Part shown: positions 18,485 through 28,205 of the stretch, one piece after another
Position numbering within the stretch: position 1 is the first letter of the stretch
Layout of the letters: each line of letters begins with the position of its first letter
From: Halothece sp964463655
Lineage (GTDB): Bacteria > Cyanobacteriota > Cyanobacteriia > Cyanobacteriales > Rubidibacteraceae
Direction of reading: 5' to 3'
Length of the DNA stretch: 64,000 nt
Assembly (NCBI GenBank): GCA_964463655.1
Contig: CAYXDG010000008.1
Span: forward strand, 1-64,000
The notes under the pieces: model-generated
The model's input: only the letters and a program-made list of their open reading frames with translations
The model's database searches: none
Told to the model about the DNA's origin: nothing
Made by a program: the position numbers and the translations under genes

Positions 18485-19021
18485 ATGTTTCGTCGTCGTT
18501 TTCTAATTGCTTGCTTGAGCCTGTGTTTAGTTTTTCTCTGTTTCATTCCCAATGCTGATGCTTTAGGAGGGAAGCAACCGCCATTAAATGAACCAGCACC
18601 CCAATTTACCCTTCCCACTAATACAGGAGATGGAGAGATTTCTCTGTCTGACTATCGAGGAAAATGGGTGGTTTTATACTTCTATCCTGAAGATTTTACC
18701 TCTGGTTGTACCATAGAAGCAAAACGCTTTCAGCAGGATATGGAGAAATATCAATCCCGCAATACTCAGATTGTTGGGGTGAGCGCCGATGATGTCCAAT
18801 CCCATGAAGCCTTTTGCGATGCGACTGGGGTCGAGTTTCCTCTCCTAGCAGATACAGATGGATCAGTGAGTAAGGCTTATGGATCATGGTTAGGAATTCG
18901 ATCGCTGCGCCATACTTATCTCATCGATCCTGATGGCATTTTACGAGAACGCTTGATTGGGGTCAAACCACCGATTCATAGCCGACAGGTGTTAGCCCGT
19001 TTAGATGAATTACAAAATTAA
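18485..19021 (+). CDS. Peroxiredoxin Q/BCP with signal peptide
   Basis: 178 aa. Signal peptide (RRRFLIACLSLCLVFLCFIP, cut near ADALGG), then a thioredoxin-fold AhpC/TSA domain with the peroxidatic Cys in FTSGCTIEAKRF. The resolving Cys five residues later, found in many BCPs (CxxxxC), is replaced by a basic residue, so it works either as a 1-Cys enzyme or with the later Cys in AFCDATG. The signal peptide suggests the thylakoid lumen or periplasm. ATG 18485 is chosen over GTG 18479. Confidence 0.88.
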   Translation: MFRRRFLIACLSLCLVFLCFIPNADALGGKQPPLNEPAPQFTLPTNTGDGEISLSDYRGKWVVLYFYPEDFTSGCTIEAKRFQQDMEKYQSRNTQIVGVSADDVQSHEAFCDATGVEFPLLADTDGSVSKAYGSWLGIRSLRHTYLIDPDGILRERLIGVKPPIHSRQVLARLDELQN

Positions 19022-19033
19022 TGAATAGTAATG

Positions 19034-19055
19034 AGGGCGATCGCGCGATCGCCCT
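19034..19055. terminator. Perfect 22-base palindrome built of HIP1 sites
   Basis: AGGGCGATCGC followed directly by its reverse complement, 13 bases after the prxQ stop; GATCTTTCTC follows. It could act as a transcript end for prxQ, although a loop-less palindrome and weak T-tract make it a poor terminator. Confidence 0.4.
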
Positions 19056-19220
19056 GATCTTTCTCTCCTTAACAAGTGAAAAATGGCAGCATTTAAAACC
19101 ACTTATCGCGTTTCCTGGAGTCATGAGGTACAGCATGGTGGGCAATGCCTACCACTCCTTAAAATGATTAATCGTTGGGAATGTCTTTCTTCAATTGTTA
19201 ATTATTAATGATTAATTCCT

Positions 19221-20936
19221 ATGTTAATTTCCCTCAGAATCGAGAATTTCGCTTTAGTGGATCAGCTAGAACTAGATTTAGGTGCGGGTTTAAATGTTCT
19301 CACGGGTGAGACAGGGGCGGGAAAATCGATTATCCTCGACGCGATCGATGTCGCTTTAGGGGGAAAGGTCAATAGCCGTTTTATTCGCACAGGAAGCGAA
19401 AAAGCGCTGGTAGAAGCCACATTCTCCCTCACTCCTGCACTCAACAGTTGGTTAGAAGAACAAGACATTGATTTCCTTGATGATGCAACCATTGTTTGTA
19501 GTCGGGAAATGGCCCTGAAACGGAGTGGACTTCGATCGCGATCGCGGGTTAATGGCGTTTTAGTCAATCGACAACTGATTAATGAACTGCGTAGCTATTT
19601 AGTGGAAATCACTGCTCAAGGGCAAACAGTCGCACTGATGATTCCCGCCCGCCAACGGGAATTGTTAGATACTTACGGCGGACAAGCTCTGAGCGCACAA
19701 CGGAAAAAGGTCGCTTCTGCTTATGAAACTTATATTCAATCTCAGCAAACCCTCAATAATCGTCGGGAAAGTGAACAAGAACGCTTACAACGGTTAGATT
19801 GGATTAATTATCAGCTAAATGAACTCATTGCAGCCCAATTAGATGAAGAAACAGAATTAGAAGACTTAGAACAAGAACGCGATCGCCTCCTCCATGCAGT
19901 AGAACTGCAACAACTCAGCTATCAAGTGTATCAGATTTTATATCAGCAAAATGATGAATCTCCCGCAGGAACTGATCTGCTCACAGAAGCAGAAAATATT
20001 CTCACGGAAATGGTGCAATATGATTCGCAACTGACTCCGATCTTAGAAATGGTACAAAATGCGATGACCCAGATTGTTGAAGCAGGACAACAAATTTATA
20101 CCTATGGAGAAAGCCTAGAATCAGACCCCGATCGCCTAACAGAAGTAGAAGATCGCCTTCGCACCCTCAAACAAATTTGTCGCAAATATGGGCCAGACTT
20201 AAAAGACGCGATCGCCCATCAAAATTCTCTCCAAGCAGAGTTAAACACCCTTAATGATGCTGATCAATCTTTAGAAGCCCTCGCAGAAGAAACCAACATC
20301 GCCTACAATACCCTGATTGCAGCTTGTGAAACCCTCAGCCAACAGCGCCAACAAGCAGCCACCGAACTGGAAAAACAATTAATTGCAGAACTCAAACCCC
20401 TAGCAATGGAGAAGGTACAATTTCAATGTCTTCTCACCCCCATTTCTCCCACAGCCCAAGGCGCGGAACAAGTGAATTACTATTTTAGCCCTAACCCAGG
20501 AGAAGCCCTAAAACCCCTTTCAGAAACCGCGTCTGGGGGAGAAATGAGTCGCTTTTTACTCGCCTTAAAAGCCTGTTTTTCCCAAACCGAACAAAAGTTA
20601 CAAACCCTTGTTTTTGACGAAATTGATACAGGGGTTTCGGGACGAGTCGCCAGCGCGATCGGGCAGAAATTACGCCAAATTGCCCAACAACAACAGGTTC
20701 TATGTGTGACCCACCAGCCCCTTGTTGCCGCCCTTGCTGACGCTCATTTTCGGGTACAGAAACAATTTTCCTCCTCTCGAACAACTGTCTCTGTGATGCG
20801 CTTAGCTGACTCCGATACGCGACGTAACGAACTGGCGCAACTAGCAGGGGGAGAACATGATGAGAACGCGATCGCCTTTGCGGAATCTTTGCTCAAACAA
20901 GCCCATTCTCAGAAACTCGAAAACGGTATTAGGTAG
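19221..20936 (+). CDS. recN: DNA repair protein RecN
   Basis: 571 aa, usual RecN length. Walker A GETGAGKS near residue 33, long central coiled coil, and C-terminal ABC signature TASGGEMSRFLLALK with Walker B LVFDEIDTGVSG. It is an SMC-like ATPase that holds DNA ends during double-strand-break repair. ATG 19221 begins MLISLRIENFALVDQL, the typical start. Confidence 0.96.
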   Translation: MLISLRIENFALVDQLELDLGAGLNVLTGETGAGKSIILDAIDVALGGKVNSRFIRTGSEKALVEATFSLTPALNSWLEEQDIDFLDDATIVCSREMALKRSGLRSRSRVNGVLVNRQLINELRSYLVEITAQGQTVALMIPARQRELLDTYGGQALSAQRKKVASAYETYIQSQQTLNNRRESEQERLQRLDWINYQLNELIAAQLDEETELEDLEQERDRLLHAVELQQLSYQVYQILYQQNDESPAGTDLLTEAENILTEMVQYDSQLTPILEMVQNAMTQIVEAGQQIYTYGESLESDPDRLTEVEDRLRTLKQICRKYGPDLKDAIAHQNSLQAELNTLNDADQSLEALAEETNIAYNTLIAACETLSQQRQQAATELEKQLIAELKPLAMEKVQFQCLLTPISPTAQGAEQVNYYFSPNPGEALKPLSETASGGEMSRFLLALKACFSQTEQKLQTLVFDEIDTGVSGRVASAIGQKLRQIAQQQQVLCVTHQPLVAALADAHFRVQKQFSSSRTTVSVMRLADSDTRRNELAQLAGGEHDENAIAFAESLLKQAHSQKLENGIR

Positions 20937-21281
20937 GAATTCTGATAAAATCTGAAAAAAATCCTCCAATTTATTAACTTATGTAAATAAACTAAATCCG
21001 CTACTACTCAAGCTCAATTTCAATCAGATCATTTCATTCAGTAATCATCATTAAAATAAGCATTTTAGCTTTTTAAGTTCTATGAAGAAAAGGGGCTGAT
21101 CTTGCCCATTCTTTCGCTACTAAGCTGAGAGTTTCCGAAAAAATTCCCTGATTTCGTAAACTTATATTACTATTTACTCATTTTTATTTGTGTTACAGCT
21201 ATACTGAATTGTTATCAGAGGAAGGTGGAAAGCCCCCTTTCAAAAAACGAACTTATAATCAAACAATTGGAGATTAAATCA
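20937..21281. other. AT-rich intergenic stretch
   Basis: About 345 bases with no credible gene, tRNA or strong hairpin. It presumably carries the promoter of the small membrane protein that follows; a GTG in frame at 21225 has GAGGAAG directly abutting it and is less likely than ATG 21282. Confidence 0.5.
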
Positions 21282-21668
21282 ATGCAATTAACACAAAGTC
21301 AAAGCCTGTTTCAGAATCAATTTCTTGCAGTTATCAAGAGCTTTTTGATTTGGTGCTTTACGCTCACTGTCTGCTTTTTAGTCGTTGGTTTTCCAGTGGT
21401 AGCCGTGATTACAGCAATGACAGCATTATTCGCGATCGCGCTGCAATCTCTTTTACCCGTAAGCGCCGTTTTATTGGTAGCAAGTAGCGTGATTGGAATT
21501 AATATTTTAGCAATTTTATTAATTTCTGCAGGCTTAACCCTCAAAGGAATTCATCCCCAACAAGTGACTTGGTTACGCTGGTTACATGGAAAAGGTAGCC
21601 TTAAGCAAACTGCTCAATTTGCATCTTGTCCGATTACTTGCAGCTTAGTAAAGACTGAAAACGCCTAA
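21282..21668 (+). CDS. Small membrane protein, unknown
   Basis: 128 aa. Two to three hydrophobic helices (FLIWCFTLTVCFLVVGFPVV, then AVLLVASSVIGINILAILLI) and a short C-terminal tail with two Cys. GGAG lies about 9 bases before ATG 21282. I do not recognise the family. It lies just upstream of psbI on the same strand, but with a 136-base gap. Confidence 0.55.
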   Translation: MQLTQSQSLFQNQFLAVIKSFLIWCFTLTVCFLVVGFPVVAVITAMTALFAIALQSLLPVSAVLLVASSVIGINILAILLISAGLTLKGIHPQQVTWLRWLHGKGSLKQTAQFASCPITCSLVKTENA

Positions 21669-21804
21669 ATTACTCAAGTGTCAATCATCTTTTTGTCAGG
21701 GATTGCGGAAACTAGCTTGCGTTAAGTATCATTAAGATGTTAGGGTCAATACTTAACCAAACCCAGATTAACCATCATTCTAGTCAGGCTCAAATTATAA
21801 AATC

Positions 21805-21924
21805 ATGCTTACGCTCAAAATTGCTGTTTATATCGTTGTCGGATTCTTTGTTAGCCTCTTTATCTTCGGATTTTTATCCAACGACCCTGCTCGTAACCCC
21901 AACCGTCAAGACTTAGACAACTAA
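21805..21924 (+). CDS. psbI: Photosystem II reaction centre protein I
   Basis: 39 aa, MLTLKIAVYIVVGFFVSLFI followed by FGFLSNDPARNPNRQDLDN, nearly identical to PsbI of other cyanobacteria. One membrane helix; binds next to D1 and CP43 and stabilises PSII assembly and dimers. It is too short for most gene callers. It has its own upstream gap and a terminator directly after it, so it is likely monocistronic. Confidence 0.97.
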   Translation: MLTLKIAVYIVVGFFVSLFIFGFLSNDPARNPNRQDLDN

Positions 21925-21945
21925 ATTTCCTCAACATATCACATT

Positions 21946-21974
21946 AATCGGGCGGGGTGACTCGCTCGATTTTT
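21946..21974 (+). terminator. Terminator of psbI
   Basis: Stem AATCGGGCG (21946-21954) / CGCTCGATT (21963-21971) with one G-T pair, loop GGGTGACT, then a run of T to 21974. Confidence 0.8.
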
Positions 21975-22127
21975 GATTGATTGAAAGTTAAGTTAAAGTA
22001 GAAATGAGTATGAAGTAGTTTAGACTAAAATTAACAATTTATTTTCAAATCGTCCCTAGCGATCAACTTCTATTGCAACGCAAGCTGGGGTGTCCCGTCC
22101 GAATTAAAGACAACCCGCGCAAGCTCT

Positions 22128-22607
22128 ATGATTAGAATCCACAGCCAAAGCAACCCCATCAACCCAAAAGCCTCTTCGATAAACGGTGAAATGACTCGAA
22201 CGTTAGAAGATGCACTCGCTCAGTGTCAAGAGCAAGGAATGCGCTTAAGTCGTCAGCGACGTTCTATTTTAGAATTACTGTGGCGTTGTGAAGAACATCT
22301 GTCAGCACGGGAAATTTACGATCGCCTAAACCAAGAAGGAAAGGACATTGGACATACATCAGTGTATCAAAACTTAGAAGCACTTTCGAGTCATGGCATT
22401 ATTGAATGTGTGGAACGGTGTGAAGGAAGATTGTATGGTCATGTTAGCCAGACCCATAGCCACATCAATTGTTTGGATAGCGGTAAGATTGTAGATGTGT
22501 ATGTGGAATTGCCAGAAGACTTGCTTCAAAAAATCGAAGCCCAAACTGGCATCAAAATCACAGATTATCGGATTAACTTCTATGGTCATGAAAAAGAGGA
22601 TCATTAG
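22128..22607 (+). CDS. Fur-family regulator, PerR/FurC type
   Basis: 159 aa. Winged-helix DNA-binding half (MRLSRQRRSILELLWRCEEH, then GHTSVYQNLEALSSHGIIE) and a C-terminal metal/dimer half with HSHINC. This matches the cyanobacterial PerR/FurC branch (Anabaena alr0957, Synechocystis slr1738) better than Fur or Zur, since the HHHH-type iron site of FurA is absent. It is expected to sense peroxide and repress peroxide-defence genes. No structural CxxC pair is visible. ATG 22191 (MTRTLEDAL) is an alternative start. Confidence 0.8.
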   Translation: MIRIHSQSNPINPKASSINGEMTRTLEDALAQCQEQGMRLSRQRRSILELLWRCEEHLSAREIYDRLNQEGKDIGHTSVYQNLEALSSHGIIECVERCEGRLYGHVSQTHSHINCLDSGKIVDVYVELPEDLLQKIEAQTGIKITDYRINFYGHEKEDH

Positions 22608-22629
22608 TCATGTAGGAAAACTGATCTCT

Positions 22630-22683
22630 TAGTTGCCACAAAGAACAAATAACAAACAACCAACAACAAATAACAAAAATATA
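22630..22683. repeat. Degenerate A/C-rich intergenic repeat
   Basis: Imperfect copies of GAACAAATAACAA/CAACCAACAACAA fill the gap before the helicase gene and end one base before its GTG. Confidence 0.55.
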
Positions 22684-22684
22684 A

Positions 22685-25339
22685 GTGAGTGTTTTTTCCA
22701 CAGAGTTAGATTTAACGACGCTTTTTCCTTTTGAGTTAGATAATTTTCAAGTCCGCGCGATCGCAGCTTTAGACGCGAACAAATCAGTTGTGGTGTCCGT
22801 TCCCACAGGATCCGGGAAAACCCTAGTGGGAGAATACGCCATTCACCGCGCCTTAGCCAAAGGAAAACGAGTTTTTTATACCACGCCATTAAAAGCCCTC
22901 TCAAATCAGAAACTACGAGACTTTCAACAAACCTTTGGGGAAGAAACAGTAGGCTTGCTGACAGGGGATGTTTCTGTGAATCGGAATGGGGGGGTCGTGG
23001 TGATGACCACAGAAATCTTCAGAAATATGCTTTATGGAACATCGATCGGAGAAGTAGGAACATCTCTCGAAGATGTGGAAGCAGTGGTCTTAGATGAATG
23101 TCACTACATGAATGATCCCAATCGCGGGACAGTGTGGGAAGAATCAATTATTTATTGTCCCCAGAGTATTCAATTAGTCGCCCTTTCCGCTACGATCGCC
23201 AATGCGGGAGAATTAACTAACTGGATTAACCAGATTCATGGCCCCACAGAATTGGTAAAATCCGATTTTCGTCCCGTTCCCTTGCAGTTTCACTTTAGCA
23301 CTCCGAAAGGGTTATTTCCCTTAATTGACGATCAGGGAAAGAAACTCAATCCTCGCTTAAAACCCAAGAAAAAAGGTAGCAAAAACCGCGTCAGCAAATC
23401 CGACTGTCCTGATCTGACAACCGTTGTGGGGCAATTGGCCCAACGAGAAATGCTCCCTGCCATTTATTTTATTTTCAGTCGTCGCGGTTGTGACCAATCA
23501 GTGCGAGAACTCGGGCCGATCTCGTTAGTGAGCGCAGAAGAACAAGAGCAAATTCAGCACTATCTGAGACAATTTTTACAGAAGCATCCTGAAGGGGCAA
23601 GAGGTGGACAACTGGAACCCTTGAAACGAGGAATCGCAGCGCACCATGCAGGGGTCTTGCCTGCTTGGAAAGGGCTGGTAGAAGAGTTATTTACTAGAGG
23701 CTTAGTGAAGGTGGTCTTTGCCACAGAAACCCTTGCGGCCGGGGTGAATATGCCAGCGCGAACTACAGTTATTTCTTCCCTATCCAAACGCACCGACCAA
23801 GGACACCGTTTGTTAAGAGCTTCTGAGTTTCTACAAATGTCAGGACGAGCCGGCCGTCGAGGAATGGATGAGAAAGGGAATGTGGTTTGTGTGCAAACTC
23901 GCTTTGAAGGGGCAAAAGAAGCAGCTTATCTGGCCACTCAAGAGTCTGATCCTCTCATCAGTCAGTTTACCCCAACTTATGGCATGGTGCTGAATTTATT
24001 GCAACGACAGACGGTTCAAGAGGCAAAATCTCTGTTAGAGCGCAGTTTTGCCCAATATTTAGCTAATCAGAAGTTAATTCCAGAACAAAAGGCGATCGCG
24101 CAGCTAACTCAAGAATTAACCCGCATTGATGTGCAAATTGCTCCCATTCCGAGAGAATATTTTAGTCAGTATGAAAAACTACAGGCCCATCTCAAAGAAG
24201 AAAAACGGATTCTCAAATATCTAGACAAACAAGCACAGCGCGATCGCACCCCGACTTTGAATGCTGCTATTTCCGAACTCTCTGCAGGGGATTTAGTCTA
24301 TCTGAAAGGGAAATATGTAACGGTTTCTTCTCCCCTACCTGCAATTTTAGTCACAGTTGAACCCAGTCCCGGGAATCCTCCTTTTTTAATTTGTTTAGCA
24401 GCCGATAATCGTTGGTATGTGGCGATTCAAAGCGATATTTGCGCGATTGGAAATGATGGGTTCCCAGCATCTTCCATTTCCGATCTTAATGTGCCATCAG
24501 ACTTAGAAATCAAGCCAGGGAAACGACGCAAAGGGGATGAACACACTGCTGAAATCGCTCAACGTCTAGAAGAAATTACGCCCCCAGATACAGACCCCCC
24601 AGAAGTCTCCGCGCAAAAAGCAAAGATCAAAGATATTCAACAGCGCATGACCCATCATCCTCTGCAACAATGGGGGCAACCCAAACAACTCTTAAGAATC
24701 TATAATCAGCGCCAGCATATCCAAGAAGAGTTACAAAGACATCACACCAACACGCGAGAAAACCAATCGCAACACTGGCGAGAATTTTTAGATATCTGTG
24801 AAGTTTTAGAGACGTTTGGTGCATTAGAAAACTATCGACCCACTTCCCTTGGTGAAAGTGCTGCGGCGATTCGTGGTGATAATGAACTTTGGTTAGGATT
24901 AGCACTGCGATCGGGCTATTTAGATCAACTGTCTCCTTCCTATCTTGCTGCAGCTTGCTGTGCGTTAATTACAGAAACCCCACGCCCCGATAGTGAAAGT
25001 GATTTTACCCCGCCGATGCCAGTGATTAAAGCCCTTAGTGAATTACGGAGTATTCGCAGAGAACTATTCCAAACTCAGCGACGATATCGCGTTGCGATTC
25101 CCCTGTGGTTAGAACCTGATTTAATTGGTTTAGTGGAACAATGGGTGGAAGGAATCGAGTGGAATCAATTGTGTGAAGCAACCACTCTCGATGAAGGAGA
25201 TGTGGTCAGGATTTTACGGCGAACGAGAGATTTCCTCTCACAAGTGCCTCATGTTCCTCATTTAAGTGATTCCCTTCGCAGGAATGCGAGATTAGCGGTT
25301 GAACAAATGGAGCGCTTCCCTGTTTTAGAGTTTGAATGA
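22685..25339 (+). CDS. Ski2/Mtr4-like DExH-box RNA helicase
   Basis: 884 aa, GTG start. Walker A VPTGSGKT at residue 39, DECH box near 136, motif III LSATI, motif VI QMSGRAGRRG, and a C-terminal DSHCT-like helical region. This is the Ski2-like superfamily whose plastid member ISE2 acts in chloroplast RNA metabolism; the cyanobacterial role is probably RNA processing or turnover. The upstream neighbour is the PerR-type gene, with only a repeat-filled gap between. Confidence 0.88.
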   Translation: MSVFSTELDLTTLFPFELDNFQVRAIAALDANKSVVVSVPTGSGKTLVGEYAIHRALAKGKRVFYTTPLKALSNQKLRDFQQTFGEETVGLLTGDVSVNRNGGVVVMTTEIFRNMLYGTSIGEVGTSLEDVEAVVLDECHYMNDPNRGTVWEESIIYCPQSIQLVALSATIANAGELTNWINQIHGPTELVKSDFRPVPLQFHFSTPKGLFPLIDDQGKKLNPRLKPKKKGSKNRVSKSDCPDLTTVVGQLAQREMLPAIYFIFSRRGCDQSVRELGPISLVSAEEQEQIQHYLRQFLQKHPEGARGGQLEPLKRGIAAHHAGVLPAWKGLVEELFTRGLVKVVFATETLAAGVNMPARTTVISSLSKRTDQGHRLLRASEFLQMSGRAGRRGMDEKGNVVCVQTRFEGAKEAAYLATQESDPLISQFTPTYGMVLNLLQRQTVQEAKSLLERSFAQYLANQKLIPEQKAIAQLTQELTRIDVQIAPIPREYFSQYEKLQAHLKEEKRILKYLDKQAQRDRTPTLNAAISELSAGDLVYLKGKYVTVSSPLPAILVTVEPSPGNPPFLICLAADNRWYVAIQSDICAIGNDGFPASSISDLNVPSDLEIKPGKRRKGDEHTAEIAQRLEEITPPDTDPPEVSAQKAKIKDIQQRMTHHPLQQWGQPKQLLRIYNQRQHIQEELQRHHTNTRENQSQHWREFLDICEVLETFGALENYRPTSLGESAAAIRGDNELWLGLALRSGYLDQLSPSYLAAACCALITETPRPDSESDFTPPMPVIKALSELRSIRRELFQTQRRYRVAIPLWLEPDLIGLVEQWVEGIEWNQLCEATTLDEGDVVRILRRTRDFLSQVPHVPHLSDSLRRNARLAVEQMERFPVLEFE

Positions 25340-25380
25340 TCGACAGCTAGCCCCTAATAATTTTCGATCGCAGATTTTAA

Positions 25381-26595
25381 TCATTCTAGAGCAAATTGCG
25401 ATCCCCAACGATCTTGAGGAAGAAAAACCCGATCTTTGGGCAGAGGATCAACCGGATCAGACAGATAAAACCCCCCTGTGCTGATTTGTTCTTTTAAGAG
25501 TTGGGCGATTTCTCGCGATCGCGCAATACTAGCTAAGGGAGCCGTGCGAACTCTTTCCCCTTCAATTTTAATGCTCCCGCTTTTCAACTGGGCATAATTA
25601 ACTAAGCCAAAAGTGGGACGCACTCGTCGCGGAATGGAAAAATCCACAATTGGGGCGACAATTTCTGCGTCTTTAACCGCACAATTAGCCACTGCTTGCT
25701 CATTTAGCATTGGCAGAGGAATCGCAACCCCCAGCATCAGAGAAGGGCCATAATTTTTAAAGTAACATCCTCTTACCCAACGAGGATTCATGGCTTTTGC
25801 GTCTCCAACAAGGGTTAAGGTCGCAGCAGGACCGATCGGGGTTTGATTGGGAAGTCGCCGTTGTTTGGGGAAGTGTTGCGTCCCTTCAGCAGCGATATAG
25901 CCGATTCCTCCCCCTAACAAAATTCGCGTTCCAATCCCGATTAAATTTAATTCTGGATCGTTGAATAAGGGCGCGATCGCCCCTGGGGAGGAATAGACTG
26001 CGTTTCCTAGATTCGGGTGTAATGGACCGAGATAGGTGTAGAGGACGCGATCGCCCGCATTGACCCCAACAATAAAATTTTGATAGATATTGCGAGGGTT
26101 GTAAAGATAAAATTGATTAATCGTCTCGCGAGTCAGAGTTGTCTGGAAGGAAGCGCGAGGATAACAATCACTCACTTGTCCAATGGCTTTGAGTTGAATG
26201 GGTTGACCAGCGATTAAGGTTTGGATCACATGACCACCCCCCCATTCTTTGTAAGTCCCTCCTAAACGAGTTTCTAATTCACTGGTTTCTCCAGACTGAC
26301 TATAATCAGGGGTAGCAGTTGCCCCAAGATAGAGATCGACCGCACCTAATCCTGTGTATGCGGGAACAGTATCGAGCCAACATTGTCTCACATTAATCGG
26401 CGGATCAGTGTGTCCAAGATTAATAATTGCCCCTGATGACTCCATCGGTTCAAATGTTCCTGTTGTCACCACATCCACTTCTTTGGTCACCTGAGTAACG
26501 CCTTTTTCAGCGACATGAGATTTTAATTCTTCTACCGTCCAGACGACGGCTTTTTTGGCTTTGATTTTCTCGTTGATCTGCGCGATCGTCCGCAT
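25381..26595 (-). CDS. DUF39 homocysteine biosynthesis protein
   Basis: 404 aa, DUF39 family (MA1821-type), with conserved Cys in VSDCYPRAS and WVRGCYFKNYGPS. Archaeal members take part in making homocysteine from aspartate semialdehyde with an incoming sulfur. Members also occur in cyanobacteria, where their role is less clear. There are no visible CBS or ferredoxin domains here and no partner gene adjacent. The start follows a 112-base divergent gap shared with cobA. Confidence 0.85.
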   Translation of the reverse strand: MRTIAQINEKIKAKKAVVWTVEELKSHVAEKGVTQVTKEVDVVTTGTFEPMESSGAIINLGHTDPPINVRQCWLDTVPAYTGLGAVDLYLGATATPDYSQSGETSELETRLGGTYKEWGGGHVIQTLIAGQPIQLKAIGQVSDCYPRASFQTTLTRETINQFYLYNPRNIYQNFIVGVNAGDRVLYTYLGPLHPNLGNAVYSSPGAIAPLFNDPELNLIGIGTRILLGGGIGYIAAEGTQHFPKQRRLPNQTPIGPAATLTLVGDAKAMNPRWVRGCYFKNYGPSLMLGVAIPLPMLNEQAVANCAVKDAEIVAPIVDFSIPRRVRPTFGLVNYAQLKSGSIKIEGERVRTAPLASIARSREIAQLLKEQISTGGFYLSDPVDPLPKDRVFLPQDRWGSQFALE

Positions 26596-26707
26596 AATAT
26601 TTTGATCGTTATTAAGACCCGAATGTATTAAACTATATCAGATGAGCAGTGATTTGTTATTAGTTATTTGTTCATGGTTCAGAGAATAAAGAACCCACAA
26701 TAAATTA

Positions 26708-27415
26708 ATGAAAGTCTATCTTATTGGCGCTGGCTTAGGCGATCCTCAATATTTAACTCAGCAAGCAACAGATTTATTAACTCGGGCAGAAGTCTTAATT
26801 TATGATGCTTTAGTGAATGAAGCTGTTTTAGAACTTATTCCGAAAAAATGTTTAAAGATTTATGTGGGAAAAAGAGGTGGACAACCCAGCACTTCCCAAA
26901 ATGAAATTAATCATCTTCTTGTCTATTATTCCCAGAAAAAGCAGACAGTCATTCGTTTGAAAAATGGCGATCCGTTTATCTTTGGTCGTGCGAGAGAAGA
27001 AATCGAAGCCCTCAAAAAAGTCGGTTGCGATGTGGAAATTATACCAGGATTATCTTCTGCGATCGCAGCGCCTCTCCTTGCTAAAATCCCCTTAACAGAT
27101 AAATTTTTGAGTCGCGGTTTTAGCGTGATTACGGCTCATGAACCCGATCAACTAGACTGGAAAGCATTAGCAAAAATGGACACTCTTGTTATTTTAATGG
27201 GAGGTCGTCACTTAGCAACTATTGTCCAAAGATTAATCGGAGAAGGAAAAGACGCATCTTGTGCAATCGCGATGATTCGATCGGGAGGAACAAAAGACCA
27301 AGAAGTTTGGACAGGAACATTAGAAACCATTGTAGAAATGACGCAAGGGGTTAAACTTTCTCCCACTGTAATCGTCATTGGAGAAGTGGTTAAACTAAGA
27401 GATAGTTTCTTATAG
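26708..27415 (+). CDS. cobA: Uroporphyrinogen-III C-methyltransferase
   Basis: 235 aa, the single-domain SUMT length. Motifs VYLIGAGLGDPQYLT at the N terminus, VGKRGG near residue 56, and GDPFIFGRAREE near 93. It uses SAM to methylate uroporphyrinogen III to precorrin-2, the entry to siroheme and B12. I see no cobalamin riboswitch fold in the short upstream gap. Its 3' end overlaps surE by six bases, convergent. Confidence 0.95.
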   Translation: MKVYLIGAGLGDPQYLTQQATDLLTRAEVLIYDALVNEAVLELIPKKCLKIYVGKRGGQPSTSQNEINHLLVYYSQKKQTVIRLKNGDPFIFGRAREEIEALKKVGCDVEIIPGLSSAIAAPLLAKIPLTDKFLSRGFSVITAHEPDQLDWKALAKMDTLVILMGGRHLATIVQRLIGEGKDASCAIAMIRSGGTKDQEVWTGTLETIVEMTQGVKLSPTVIVIGEVVKLRDSFL

Positions 27416-28078
27416 TTTTAATTGAGAAACAGCAATATTTCCAGAGAAACAAACATCAACATCACTTCCTTTTTGACGCAAACGTTTTTCATATTTTCCT
27501 CGATAATGATAGGATTCTCCATCAAAATCATACTCGACAGGTAAGGGCTGTGTTCCGCCTTCACAAAAAATAATTTCTGGTTCATCAGCATTGGGTTCTA
27601 AATGGGGTAAATTAACATTCCAGTAGCAGTTAGGAGGTAAGGGAAGAGACAATAATTTCTCTAAAACTTGAGCAGTCCAACGGGCTGCAATTGTCCAATC
27701 AATTTCTAAAGGTTGTTTGCGCCAATGAGAAATTGCAATCCCTTTTTTCCCCAGAAAAACCGCTTCTCGCACCGCAGCAACTGTTCCAGAAATATAAACA
27801 TCTGCGCCTAAATTTCCCCCAGCATTAATTCCAGAAATAACCCATTCTGTATCAGGATATAATTGTGTTAAGGCGATACGAACACAATCGGCTGGTGTCC
27901 CATTAAGACTATACAGTTTTGGGGAATGTTGTTGCAACTTTAAGCCTCGTTTTGTCGTCACTTGATGTCCACAGCCCGATAATTCAGTTTCGGGGGCGAT
28001 AATAATTCCTGGTTGGACTATGGTTTGTAAGGCTTGAATCCCAGGAGCTTGAAAGCCATCATCATTGGTTAAAATCAT
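27410..28078 (-). CDS. surE: 5'-nucleotidase SurE
   Basis: 222 aa from ATG 28078, giving the family N terminus MILTNDDGFQAPGI with the metal-binding DD pair. GINAGGNLGADVYISGTVAA near residue 82 is the second signature. It is a survival protein that dephosphorylates nucleoside monophosphates. An upstream ATG (28102) would add eight residues encoded by an intergenic repeat, so it is not preferred. Confidence 0.93.
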   Translation of the reverse strand: MILTNDDGFQAPGIQALQTIVQPGIIIAPETELSGCGHQVTTKRGLKLQQHSPKLYSLNGTPADCVRIALTQLYPDTEWVISGINAGGNLGADVYISGTVAAVREAVFLGKKGIAISHWRKQPLEIDWTIAARWTAQVLEKLLSLPLPPNCYWNVNLPHLEPNADEPEIIFCEGGTQPLPVEYDFDGESYHYRGKYEKRLRQKGSDVDVCFSGNIAVSQLKL

Positions 28079-28157
28079 GTTAATGATTGGTGATTGGTTC
28101 ATGGTTTATGGTTGATTAAAGTTGGTTTATGGCTCTTTCTCCCCCAATGGGGAATGT

Positions 28158-28205
28158 ATCCCGAAGAACAACGAACGAAGAACAACGAAAAAATAACAAA
28201 AAAAA
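28158..28205. repeat. GAAGAACAACGAA-type intergenic repeat
   Basis: CGAAGAACAACGAACGAAGAA and related units between surE and the PHP gene. Same family as the repeat at 13333-13370, in opposite orientation. Confidence 0.6.

Noticed and set aside
19083..19208. 41-codon frame beginning MAAFKTTYRVSW
   Set aside because: No recognisable similarity, no ribosome site; likely chance.
26596..26707. Cobalamin riboswitch before cobA
   Set aside because: The gap is too short and no B12-box pattern is seen.
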